From contig JAEYWQ010000328.1 in assembly GCA_023428885.1 (NCBI GenBank), positions 1-27,379 on the forward strand: a stretch of 27,379 nt of DNA, given 5' to 3'. Under the pieces are notes generated by a model. That model had not been told where the DNA came from and ran no database searches. It saw only the letters and a list, made by a program, of their open reading frames with translations. This document shows positions 15,460 to 23,238 of the stretch, piece by piece. This DNA is from Bacillota bacterium (lineage in GTDB: Bacteria > Bacillota > Clostridia > Lachnospirales > Lachnospiraceae). The translations under genes were made by a program, and so were the position numbers. Every line of letters begins with the position of its first letter. The first letter of the stretch is position 1.

Positions 15460-15981
15460 TTAATTTTCCCATAGAATTATTTTGTTTGCTTCTAGGGATT
15501 CTTTTACCTTAATGATTCTTTGATTTTCAGAACCTTTAAATCTTAGATTTATATTCTTTAGTTCTAAGATAAACTTTCCATCCACTAAGACATCTAGATA
15601 AGAAAGCATCTCTCTGGTAACTTCTTGACTTTTACACATTTGATCAAGGATATCATCATCATATCGGTAACCCGTATAACACCAGATATCTTTTTGTGGA
15701 AATCTTTTCTTCACTTCTCGAAGCAATGAAAGTAAACCTTGCTGATTACTATATTCAAACGGTTCTCCGCCAAGTAAGGATAAGCCCTTAATATGGGATG
15801 GTTCTAAGTATCTTAATATTTCTTCTATTGTTTGCTTTGTAAATTCCGACCCATAGTTGAAATCCCAGGCTTCCTGGTTAAAGCAACCCTTACAATGATG
15901 GGTACAACCACTAACAAACACAGAAACACGTACTCCTGGTCCATTTGCTACATCAAACGGCTTTATTGTTGCATAATTCAT
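15460..15981 (-). CDS. nrdG: Anaerobic ribonucleotide reductase activating protein
   Basis: A radical SAM enzyme that creates the glycyl radical on NrdD. The 173 residues match NrdG, and the cluster motif CTHHCKGC gives C26, C30 and C33 ligating the 4Fe-4S cluster. The start NYATIKPFDVANGPGVRVSV is typical, as is LSLLGGEPF (SAM binding). GGGAGGAAGG precedes the ATG. It follows nrdD by 86 bp, with a hairpin in the gap that may reduce its expression. Confidence 0.96.
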   Translation of the reverse strand: MNYATIKPFDVANGPGVRVSVFVSGCTHHCKGCFNQEAWDFNYGSEFTKQTIEEILRYLEPSHIKGLSLLGGEPFEYSNQQGLLSLLREVKKRFPQKDIWCYTGYRYDDDILDQMCKSQEVTREMLSYLDVLVDGKFILELKNINLRFKGSENQRIIKVKESLEANKIILWEN

Positions 15982-16022
15982 TGGTCCTTCCTCCCTAGCT
16001 TAATCTCATTTTAACATAAGAA

Positions 16023-16046
16023 AGAGGGATGTTGCAACATCCCCCT
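16023..16046 (-). terminator. Hairpin between nrdD and nrdG
   Basis: A 9-bp stem (one G-U) around TTGCAA, containing GGGATGTTGCAACATCCC, is followed on the minus strand by TTTCTTATGTT. It is a partial terminator candidate that would give more nrdD than nrdG mRNA, in line with an activase needed in small amounts. Confidence 0.5.
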
Positions 16047-16067
16047 ATTGATACGCCAAATACCTAT

Positions 16068-18194
16068 TTAGATATGCAGAACGCGTGAGTTAATTTCTTT
16101 GGTCTTACCTAAATTCCAGAAGTTTTCTCCGAGATAACCGCAGGTTCTTCGGGTTACATTCATCTTAGAATGGTCTTTATTACCGCAATTTGGGCACTCC
16201 CATTCACAGTCATCATTGATGATGATTTCACCATCGAAGCCACATTCATGACAATAATCTGACTTGGTATTAAATTCTGCGTATTGTATGTTATCATAGA
16301 TAAACTTCACGATTTCTTCTAAAGCTTCTAAGTTGTGACGCATATTTGGTATCTCCACGTAAGAGATTGCACCTCCAGTGGAAATCTTCTGGAACTGACT
16401 CTCAAAGGTGAATTTGGAGAATACATCGATATTCTCACGAACATCTACGTGGTAGGAGTTGGTATAATATCCTTTGTCTGTAACATCTGGAATATCGCCA
16501 AAACGTTCCTTGTCAATTCTTGCGAAACGATAGCACAAGGACTCAGCTGGAGTTCCATATAGACCGAAGCCAATTCCCGTCTCTTCTTTCCAGGTATCTG
16601 CTGCTTTACGAAGCCGTTTCATGACACGAAGGGCAAAATCTAAACCTTCTTCGCTGGTATGACTAACACCCTTCATCAGCTTTGTCATTTCATAAACACC
16701 GATATAGCCTAAGGAGATGGTTGAATAACCACCATGTAATAACTTATCAATGGTTTCACCTTTTTTCAAACGTGCAATCGCACCGTACTGCCAGTGAATT
16801 GGACTTACATCTGATAAGGTTCCCTCTAGGGCTGTATGTCTACACATTAAAGCTTCAAAGCAAAGAGCCAAACGTTCTTCTAGCAACTGCCAGAACACTT
16901 CTTCGTTTCCTTGAGCCAGGATAGCAATTTGAGGTAGGTTTAAGCTGACAACACCTTGGTTGAAGCGTCCTTCAAACTTATAATTCCCATTCTCATCCTT
17001 CCATGGAGATAAAAAGCTTCGACAACCCATACAACTGAATACATTTCCTTCGTAGGTTTCTCTCATCTTCTTTGCAGAGATGTAATCTGGATATAAACGT
17101 TTCGCAGAACACTGTACCGCTAATTTCGTAATATAGTCATATTTCCCACCCTGTAAACAGTTATGTTCGTCCAACACATAGATTAGTTTTGGGAAAGCAG
17201 GAGTAATATAAACACCCTTTTCGTTCTTAATTCCCTGTAATCTTTGACGTAAGATCTCTTCCACAATTCTAGCATTCTCTGGCAGATACTCATCGTCTTT
17301 GTCTAGATTTAAGAACAAGGTTACGAACGGAGACTGACCATTGGTTGTCATTAAGGTATTGATTTGGTATTGAATGGTTTGCACACCAGAAGTAAGCTCA
17401 TCACGTACCCGTTCCTCAACAAACTGTTCAATGACTTCTGCGCTTGCTTGTCCTTGAAATAAGCTTTCATAACGCTTTCTATATTTATTCGCACTAATTC
17501 TTAAGTACTTTCCAAGATGACGAACATCAACCGATTGACCGCCATACTGGCTACTTGCTACTGCGGAAATAATCTGAGTCATAACCGTACATGCTACCTG
17601 GAAGCTTTTTGGGCTTTCAATCAGTTTTGCATTCATTACGGTACCATTTTCTAACATGTCCTTGATGTTAATTAAGCAGCAATTAAAGATGGACTGTAAA
17701 AAGTAATCTGCATCATGAAAATGTAACACACCTTCATCATGAGCCTTGCTAATCTTTTCTGGCAATAGCAGACGTCTGGTCAAATCTTTGGAAACTTCTC
17801 CTGCAATCAAATCACGTTGAGTAGATGCAATGACCGCATTCTTGTTAGAGTTTTCTTCCATAACTTCTTTGTTGTTATGACGAATTAAGCTCATAATAGA
17901 TTCGTCTGTGGTATTCGATTTACGAACTAATTCTCTGGTATAACGATATATAATATATGTTTTAGCGAGAATAAATTTTCCATCCGCCATGAGCTTTTGC
18001 TCTATGATGTCCTGAATCTCTTCTACCAGCATTGTATCTTTTTTCATAAGCTCAATGCTAGTAATGATCCCCTCAATCTTAACTTCAGAAATTTGCTCCT
18101 TTTTTTCTACCTCTTCGTTAGCCTTTCTGATTGCAAGTGTTATCTTACTTCTGTCATAATCTACTACTCTTCCATCCCTTTTTACTACCTTCAT
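16068..18194 (-). CDS. nrdD: Anaerobic (class III) ribonucleoside-triphosphate reductase
   Basis: Reduces NTPs to dNTPs without oxygen using a glycyl radical. The 708 residues begin with an ATP-cone allosteric domain (MKVVKRDGRVVDYDRSKITL, to about residue 90). The large ten-stranded barrel follows, with FNCCLINIKDML near 190. The C-terminal zinc site has C648, C651, C667 and C670 (CHEC and CPNC). The glycyl radical motif is RRTCGYLG with the radical G686. GGAGGAAAGGA lies upstream of the ATG. It is the first gene of the nrdD-nrdG-membrane-DUF1653 run. Its promoter carries a candidate NrdR box, so control by ATP/dATP through NrdR is likely. Confidence 0.97.
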   Translation of the reverse strand: MKVVKRDGRVVDYDRSKITLAIRKANEEVEKKEQISEVKIEGIITSIELMKKDTMLVEEIQDIIEQKLMADGKFILAKTYIIYRYTRELVRKSNTTDESIMSLIRHNNKEVMEENSNKNAVIASTQRDLIAGEVSKDLTRRLLLPEKISKAHDEGVLHFHDADYFLQSIFNCCLINIKDMLENGTVMNAKLIESPKSFQVACTVMTQIISAVASSQYGGQSVDVRHLGKYLRISANKYRKRYESLFQGQASAEVIEQFVEERVRDELTSGVQTIQYQINTLMTTNGQSPFVTLFLNLDKDDEYLPENARIVEEILRQRLQGIKNEKGVYITPAFPKLIYVLDEHNCLQGGKYDYITKLAVQCSAKRLYPDYISAKKMRETYEGNVFSCMGCRSFLSPWKDENGNYKFEGRFNQGVVSLNLPQIAILAQGNEEVFWQLLEERLALCFEALMCRHTALEGTLSDVSPIHWQYGAIARLKKGETIDKLLHGGYSTISLGYIGVYEMTKLMKGVSHTSEEGLDFALRVMKRLRKAADTWKEETGIGFGLYGTPAESLCYRFARIDKERFGDIPDVTDKGYYTNSYHVDVRENIDVFSKFTFESQFQKISTGGAISYVEIPNMRHNLEALEEIVKFIYDNIQYAEFNTKSDYCHECGFDGEIIINDDCEWECPNCGNKDHSKMNVTRRTCGYLGENFWNLGKTKEINSRVLHI

Positions 18195-18258
18195 AGCTAT
18201 CTTCCTTTCCTCCTCATTCGTTTGCGTTAGTCTTACACATCCGATATGTACGAAAGCA

Positions 18259-18300
18259 AGTATACCATATTAAGGGCAACAAGTCCACTACATATTGTTC
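18259..18300 (-). promoter_or_regulatory. nrdD promoter with a candidate NrdR box
   Basis: On the minus strand, TGGACT (18282-18287), 17 bases and TATACT (18259-18264). The sequence GAACAATATGTAGTGG (18300-18285) overlaps the -35 and matches about 12 of 16 positions of the NrdR box consensus ACACWATATATWGTGT. NrdR usually binds two boxes about 31-33 bp apart; I do not see a good second copy. A weak one lies at 18322-18337. Confidence 0.45.
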
Positions 18301-18373
18301 TCAATTTGATAAAAAATCAAGATGTAGTATAAAATGTAATTTTAAGCTAATACATTTTTTTACTACTTACCAG

Positions 18374-18402
18374 TTGACAGCCATCCAACCGGATGGTAAT
18401 AT
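18374..18402 (+). promoter_or_regulatory. Promoter of the CopG-type regulator with an operator in its spacer
   Basis: TTGACA (18374-18379), 17 bases, then TAATAT (18397-18402). The spacer is almost filled by the inverted repeat CCATCC-AACC-GGATGG (18381-18396), a good candidate binding site for the regulator encoded just downstream. Confidence 0.65.
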
Positions 18403-18443
18403 AGAAGTATATTCCAAAATTATTATTGACAAGGAGGGAAATG

Positions 18444-18851
18444 ATGACTGAGCCAAAGAAGGATACCACCGAGAAAATTACGATAAACATTAATACTGTA
18501 GACCTTGGATACATTGATTTATTAGTCCAGGAAGGATACTATGCATCCAGAACAGAATTCATCAAAACATCAATTAAGAAGCAACTTGATAAGCATGAAG
18601 ATGACACCAAAAAATTAGTAAGACAAAAGGAAAATCATGGTTTTCAGCTATCCATTGGAATCGGTGGATTTTCCAAGAAAGAACTTGAAAGACTGAAATC
18701 TGAGAACGTAAAAAAGAATATAATCGTTATCGGTTTATTCGTATTGCCAAAAGATATTACTCTTGACTTGCTGGAACAGACCGTGGAATCACTTAAAGTA
18801 TATGGTGTATGCAGATGTTCTCAAGAAATCAAAGATAGATATGGATTATAA
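18444..18851 (+). CDS. CopG/ribbon-helix-helix regulator with an unknown C-terminal domain
   Basis: A probable DNA-binding regulator of 135 residues. Residues 10-50 fit a ribbon-helix-helix domain: the strand EKITININTV, helix YIDLLVQEG, then SRTEFIKTSIKKQL, the MetJ/Arc/NikR-N class. Residues 50-66 are a charged linker. The C-terminal part (67-135: GFQLSIGIGGFSKKELERLK, NIIVIGLFVLPKDITLDLLE, then SLKVYGVCRCSQEIKDR) is not one I know; it lacks the NikR nickel-site histidines, so I do not call it NikR. AAGGAGG at 18431-18437 fits the second of two adjacent ATGs (18444) best; 18441 is possible. It is transcribed away from nrdD and towards nspC, and probably represses itself. Confidence 0.8.
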   Translation: MTEPKKDTTEKITININTVDLGYIDLLVQEGYYASRTEFIKTSIKKQLDKHEDDTKKLVRQKENHGFQLSIGIGGFSKKELERLKSENVKKNIIVIGLFVLPKDITLDLLEQTVESLKVYGVCRCSQEIKDRYGL

Positions 18852-18911
18852 GGAAAACACTGTATCGCAGTTTTTGCGACATCCGGTCGTATGCATCTTG
18901 GCACAAAGTGC

Positions 18912-18953
18912 TTTACATCATAGAAAATTTCTTGCAATTTTCTATGATGTAAA
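18912..18953. repeat. Perfect 18-bp hairpin downstream of the CopG-type gene
   Basis: The arms 18912-18929 (TTTACATCATAGAAAATT) and 18936-18953 are exact complements with a six-base loop. Smaller hairpins precede it (GCACAAAGTGC at 18901-18911; CGAC and GTCG around 18880). There is no T-run after it on the plus strand. On the minus strand a T7 stretch, preceded by AAAAAGGA/TCCTTTTT arms (19000-19007 and 18953-18960), enters it, so the region may end nspC transcription as well. Confidence 0.6.
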
Positions 18954-19016
18954 AAAAGGAACCATATAGTTTTTAGGGTAAACTCAAAATCTACATCGCT
19001 CCTTTTTATATACTTA

Positions 19017-20186
19017 TTACAATCGGCGTTTAAAATCCTCATATCCAAATTCCTTTACCAAGACAAGCTTTTCATCTTTGGTATATGCATAAATGGATGG
19101 TAGATTCACACCGTTGAATGTATTGTTTTTTACCATACTATAGTGAGCCATATCACAAAATACTAATTTTTGTCCAATGGTCAGCTCTTCGTCAAAGGAG
19201 TATTCTCCAATCACATCCCCTGATAAACAGGTAGGTCCTCCCAGACGATAAGTATATTTCTTTTCTCCCGCTTTCCCAGCTCCGATGATTTCTGGTCGGT
19301 AAGGCATCTCAAGTACATCTGGCATATGGCAGGCCGCTGAAGTATCTAAAATCACACATTGATTGTACAAGCCGCTAAAATCTAAGACCTTAGCTACTAG
19401 GAATCCTGTATTTAACGCTACGGCTTCTCCAGGTTCCAGATAAATCTGTAATTTATATTTATTCTTCATACGATTGATGCAAGTGATTAGCTTATCCACA
19501 TCATAGTCGCTTCTAGTAATATGATGTCCACCACCAAAGTTTAGCCACTTCATCTGATGTAGATAAGTTCCAAACTTTTCTTCCACCACGTCAAGGGTAC
19601 GTTCTAGGGTATCGGAGTTTTGCTCACACATGGTGTGAAAATGCAAACCGTCTACTAAGTTAAAATCCTCTTTACTAATATTACACAGGGCGGTTCCTAA
19701 TCGAGAGCTTTCTGAACAAGGGTTATAGATATCCACCTCAACCTCTGAATATTCTGGATTGATACGAAGACCAATACTAATCTGACGGCCTGTGCTTTTC
19801 ATATGTTCCTTGACCAAGGGTTGAAACTTTCTTAACTGAGCTGGCGTATTAAACACGATATGATCGCAAAGTTCCAAGATCTTAGGGAATTCCTCCTCAG
19901 TAAAGGCAGGGTTAAAGATATGGACCTCTCCCCCCATCTCCTCTGCTCCGAGACGGGCTTCATGATAAGAACTCGCTGTGGTTCCTGCTAGATACTTACC
20001 GATAAGCTGATAGAAGTAATACATAGAAAATCCTTTTTGAGCTAATAAAATCTTAGCTCCTGTCTCATCCATGATATTCTTCATCAAGGTAAGGTTCTTG
20101 GTTAATAATCGCTCATCCACAACATATGCAGGGGTTGGGACTGCATATGTTGGGACTTTTATATCATTATAATCAACTGGGTTCAT
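19017..20186 (-). CDS. nspC: Carboxynorspermidine/carboxyspermidine decarboxylase
   Basis: A PLP enzyme that removes CO2 from carboxyspermidine or carboxynorspermidine, giving spermidine or norspermidine. The 389 residues match NspC, an alanine-racemase-fold decarboxylase. The Schiff-base lysine is K51 (LLAQKGFS). Other active-site motifs are GLHFHTMCEQ, LNFGGGHH, LEPGEAVAL, GGPTCLSGDVIGEY and AHYSMVKNNTFNG. It follows the partner dehydrogenase by 66 bp and is the last gene of the polyamine operon. With arginine decarboxylase and agmatinase upstream supplying putrescine, spermidine is the expected product. GAGGGA precedes the ATG. Confidence 0.95.
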   Translation of the reverse strand: MNPVDYNDIKVPTYAVPTPAYVVDERLLTKNLTLMKNIMDETGAKILLAQKGFSMYYFYQLIGKYLAGTTASSYHEARLGAEEMGGEVHIFNPAFTEEEFPKILELCDHIVFNTPAQLRKFQPLVKEHMKSTGRQISIGLRINPEYSEVEVDIYNPCSESSRLGTALCNISKEDFNLVDGLHFHTMCEQNSDTLERTLDVVEEKFGTYLHQMKWLNFGGGHHITRSDYDVDKLITCINRMKNKYKLQIYLEPGEAVALNTGFLVAKVLDFSGLYNQCVILDTSAACHMPDVLEMPYRPEIIGAGKAGEKKYTYRLGGPTCLSGDVIGEYSFDEELTIGQKLVFCDMAHYSMVKNNTFNGVNLPSIYAYTKDEKLVLVKEFGYEDFKRRL

Positions 20187-20252
20187 GTCATCCCTCTTTC
20201 TAACGATTCAACTCACATGCAAGTCGAATACTTTATCTATGTCATGTAAGTC

Positions 20253-21452
20253 CTAGTCAACTAAGGTTGGTTCAAAGGTCTCTTTCCAAGGAAGTCCCCA
20301 TTGATTCAATGCATCCATGAATGGATCTGGATCGAATTCTTCTACGTTGTAAACACCTGCTTTGCTCCATTTTCCAGTCATCATCATCATGGCACCAATC
20401 ATGGCTGGTACACCTGTTGTATAAGAGATTGCCTGAGATCCCACTTCCTTATAGCATTCCTGGTGATCGCAAACATTGTATACATAATAGTGAACTTCCT
20501 TACCATCTTTTACCCCTTTGAAGATACAACCGATGTTGGTTTTACCAACGGTTCTAGGTCCTAAGGAAGCTGGATCAGGTAATACTGCTTTTAAGAACTG
20601 TAATGGAACAATTTCTTTTCCTTCAAACATAATTGGTTCAATGGATGTCATTCCTACATTCTCAAGGCACTTTAAGTGACGTAAATAGCTCTCACCAAAG
20701 GTCATAAAAAAACGAATTCTCTTAATTCCTTTGATATTTAAAGCTAAGGATTCTAGCTCTTCATGGTGTAGAAGATACATATCCTTAGGACCAACTTCAT
20801 CAAAATTATAAACACGTTTGATTTCCATTGGCTCAGTCTCTACCCATTGGCCATTCTCCCAGTAGCTTCCCTTTGCAGAAACTTCACGGATGTTGATTTC
20901 TGGATTAAAGTTTGTAGCGAAAGGATATCCATGGTCTCCACCATTGCAATCTAGAATATCAATTTCATGAATTTCATCAAAATAATGTTTCATTGCATAT
21001 GCAGAGAATACGCCAGTAACACCTGGGTCAAACCCACAGCCTAAGACTGCTGTGATACCTGCCTTTTCAAATTTTTCACGATATGCCCACTGCCAGGAAT
21101 ACTCAAATTTCGCAGTATCAAGAGGTTCATAATTAGCGGTATCAAGGTAGTTTGTCTTAGTTTCTAAACAAGCATCCATAATGGTCAAATCCTGATATGG
21201 TAATGCAACATTGATAACAAGATCTGGCTTATAATCCTTGATTAAGGCAACTAACTCTTCCACACTGTCAGCGTCTACCTGTGCAGTTGTGATTTTGGTC
21301 TTACCGCCCTGTAACTTTTCTTTTAATGCATCACATTTTGATTTTGTTCTACTTGCAATACAGATTTCTTCAAACACCTCAGAGTTTTGGCAGCACTTAT
21401 GAACTACTACACTTGCAACTCCACCTGCACCGATAATTAAAGCTCTTCCCAT
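20253..21452 (-). CDS. Carboxynorspermidine/carboxyspermidine dehydrogenase (saccharopine dehydrogenase family)
   Basis: Condenses a diamine (putrescine or diaminopropane) with aspartate semialdehyde and reduces the imine with NADPH to carboxy(nor)spermidine. The 399 residues belong to the saccharopine dehydrogenase/LYS9 family. The Rossmann motif is GAGGVA (8-13), followed by the characteristic NVALPYQDL, YLDTANYEP, GCGFDPGVT and CNGGDHGYPFATNFNPE. Homologues are often mis-annotated as saccharopine dehydrogenase; the adjacent nspC and the polyamine operon support the polyamine role. It lies 90 bp after speB, with a bulged hairpin (21504-21535) in the gap. GAGGG is upstream of the start. Confidence 0.93.
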   Translation of the reverse strand: MGRALIIGAGGVASVVVHKCCQNSEVFEEICIASRTKSKCDALKEKLQGGKTKITTAQVDADSVEELVALIKDYKPDLVINVALPYQDLTIMDACLETKTNYLDTANYEPLDTAKFEYSWQWAYREKFEKAGITAVLGCGFDPGVTGVFSAYAMKHYFDEIHEIDILDCNGGDHGYPFATNFNPEINIREVSAKGSYWENGQWVETEPMEIKRVYNFDEVGPKDMYLLHHEELESLALNIKGIKRIRFFMTFGESYLRHLKCLENVGMTSIEPIMFEGKEIVPLQFLKAVLPDPASLGPRTVGKTNIGCIFKGVKDGKEVHYYVYNVCDHQECYKEVGSQAISYTTGVPAMIGAMMMMTGKWSKAGVYNVEEFDPDPFMDALNQWGLPWKETFEPTLVD

Positions 21453-21503
21453 ATTTTTAGGCCCTCATCTTTCTCAATCATATTAATATTTGAAACTTTG
21501 AGT

Positions 21504-21535
21504 CTAATTGTAAGCTCATCGTTTACAATAATTAG
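21504..21535 (-). other. Intercistronic hairpin between speB and the dehydrogenase gene
   Basis: CTAATTGTAA (21504-21513) and TTACAATAATTAG (21523-21535) pair with a three-base bulge. There is no T-run, so it is more likely an mRNA processing or stability element than a terminator, if real. Confidence 0.3.
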
Positions 21536-21542
21536 TTTACTT

Positions 21543-22394
21543 TTAACTCAACATTAATATCAATTCACGTAATAGTTTACAAGCAAGTGCTGTAGACGCT
21601 CCACTTGCATCTAAGTTTGGAGATAATTCATTCATATCTACTGCTACGATATTAAGCTGGGTAGCCATACTTAAGGCATCATGCAACTCAGTAAAGCTCA
21701 CACCTCCAGCTTCTGGTGTTCCTGTTCCTGGAAACTGGCTTGGATCTAGTACATCAAGATCAACAGTTAGATATACAGGTACTCCTTTAATCTTTAACAT
21801 CTCAACTACTTCTTCTAAGGTGTCGAAGTTAAAGTAGCAAGTCGTCACATGATCTTTCCCCCATCGAAATTCTTCACGATCCCCGCTTCGAATACCAAAT
21901 TGAAAGATCTTATCATCACCAAGTAATTCATGACAACGTCTCATTACGGTAGAATGGGACAAACGAACACCTAGATAATCATTACGCAGATCAGCATGGG
22001 CATCAAAGTGTAGGATATGAAGATCTGGATATTTACGAATAGCACTTCTAACTGCTCCTAAGGTTACCAGATGTTCTCCACCTATCATTAGTGGAAGTTT
22101 TCCATCGCTAAGAATGGTATCTTCCATCTTTTCAATCATAGCAAGCGGCTTTTCTGGATTACCAAATGGTAACTCTAAGTCTCCTGCATCAAAGATCTGA
22201 TAATCTAATAAATCTTTATCTTGGTATAAGCTATAAGTCTCAATACCATAACTTTCGTTACGAATCGCAGCACTGGCAAATCTGGTTCCAGGTCGGTAGG
22301 AGGTTGTCCCATCATATGGGGCACCAAAGATCACGATGTTGCTGTCCTCGTATTCACTATCACAACCTATAAACGTATGAACATTCTTATTCAT
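21543..22394 (-). CDS. speB: Agmatinase (ureohydrolase family)
   Basis: Hydrolyses agmatine to putrescine and urea. The 283 residues match the ureohydrolase fold with a dimanganese site: H108 (GGEHLV), D131, H133 and D135 (HFDAHADLR), and D212 and D214 (VDLDVLDPS). Its ATG lies inside the last codons of speE (8-bp overlap), so the two are translationally coupled. Being directly after an aminopropyltransferase gene, it could also act on N1-aminopropylagmatine, as in Thermus, but agmatine is the simpler reading because speA is in the same operon. Confidence 0.94.
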   Translation of the reverse strand: MNKNVHTFIGCDSEYEDSNIVIFGAPYDGTTSYRPGTRFASAAIRNESYGIETYSLYQDKDLLDYQIFDAGDLELPFGNPEKPLAMIEKMEDTILSDGKLPLMIGGEHLVTLGAVRSAIRKYPDLHILHFDAHADLRNDYLGVRLSHSTVMRRCHELLGDDKIFQFGIRSGDREEFRWGKDHVTTCYFNFDTLEEVVEMLKIKGVPVYLTVDLDVLDPSQFPGTGTPEAGGVSFTELHDALSMATQLNIVAVDMNELSPNLDASGASTALACKLLRELILMLS

Positions 22395-23238
22395 GGGTTC
22401 CTAATAACTCCTTTACATAGTTTGGCAGGTAAAAACACCCTTTGTGTAAGCCGGTATTATAATATCTGACTTTTAATTTTAATTCATTCCATTCATCTTC
22501 TTTAATATCCATAATCGGATCATATTTCTTACTAGCAAATCCAAACAACCAATGGCCTGACGGATAAGAAGGAATATGACATTGGTAGACTGTACTTAAT
22601 GGAAATACAGAAGATATGTTACGGTGAGCTTTCTGAACACTATTGGAATGTTCATTATAGAAAGGACTCTCATGCTGATTAATTAAGATACCATCCTCAT
22701 GCAGAGCCTTAAAGCAATTGCCGTAAAACTCTCTGGTAAATAAGCCTTCACAAGGCCCGAAGGGATCAGCACAATCTACAATAATCAAATCATATTCATC
22801 ATGCTTTCCACGGACAAAGCGTAAACCTTCTTCAAAGTACATATGAACACGTTCATCCGTTAATTTACATGCGGTAAATGGCATGTATTCTTTGCATAGG
22901 GTTACAATATCCTTATCCACCTCAACCATGTCGATAGACTCAATGGATTCATATTTGCATAATTCCCGGATGGTTCCGCCATCTCCAGCTCCAATCACCA
23001 GTACCCGCTTTACGTTCGGATGTACTGCCATTGGTACATGGGTTATCATCTCATGATAGATAAATTCATCCTTTTCTGTTATCATTAATTCTCCATCAAG
23101 AACTAGAACTCTTCCATATTCGTAAGTCTCTATGATATCAATCCTTTGAAATTCACTCTCATGACTTACCAACATTCTCTTGCTTTTCATGGAAAATCGT
23201 ACATCCTTCGTGTGTTGATCAGTATACCATAGCTCCAT
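22387..23238 (-). CDS. speE: Spermidine synthase-type aminopropyltransferase
   Basis: Transfers the aminopropyl group of decarboxylated SAM to putrescine (or agmatine). The 283 residues match SpeE. The nucleotide motif is GAGDGG (83-88, usually GGGDGG), VEVDKD (105-110) is the acidic ribose site, and DCADPFGP (155-162) corresponds to the usual D-S-S/T-D-P-x-GP with the catalytic first Asp. QRIDI and YHEMITHVPM are also typical. It starts in a one-base overlap with the speA stop (TAATG). No S-adenosylmethionine decarboxylase (speD) gene is in the operon or the window, so the source of decarboxylated SAM must lie elsewhere. Confidence 0.95.
   Translation of the reverse strand: MELWYTDQHTKDVRFSMKSKRMLVSHESEFQRIDIIETYEYGRVLVLDGELMITEKDEFIYHEMITHVPMAVHPNVKRVLVIGAGDGGTIRELCKYESIESIDMVEVDKDIVTLCKEYMPFTACKLTDERVHMYFEEGLRFVRGKHDEYDLIIVDCADPFGPCEGLFTREFYGNCFKALHEDGILINQHESPFYNEHSNSVQKAHRNISSVFPLSTVYQCHIPSYPSGHWLFGFASKKYDPIMDIKEDEWNELKLKVRYYNTGLHKGCFYLPNYVKELLGTHE

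Noticed and set aside
18444..18851. NikR nickel-responsive regulator
   Set aside because: The ribbon-helix-helix start fits, but the C-terminal part lacks the histidine/cysteine nickel site of NikR, and no nickel transport gene is nearby.
20253..21452. Saccharopine dehydrogenase for lysine metabolism
   Set aside because: The family is right, but adjacency to nspC and the spe genes points to the carboxyspermidine dehydrogenase role.
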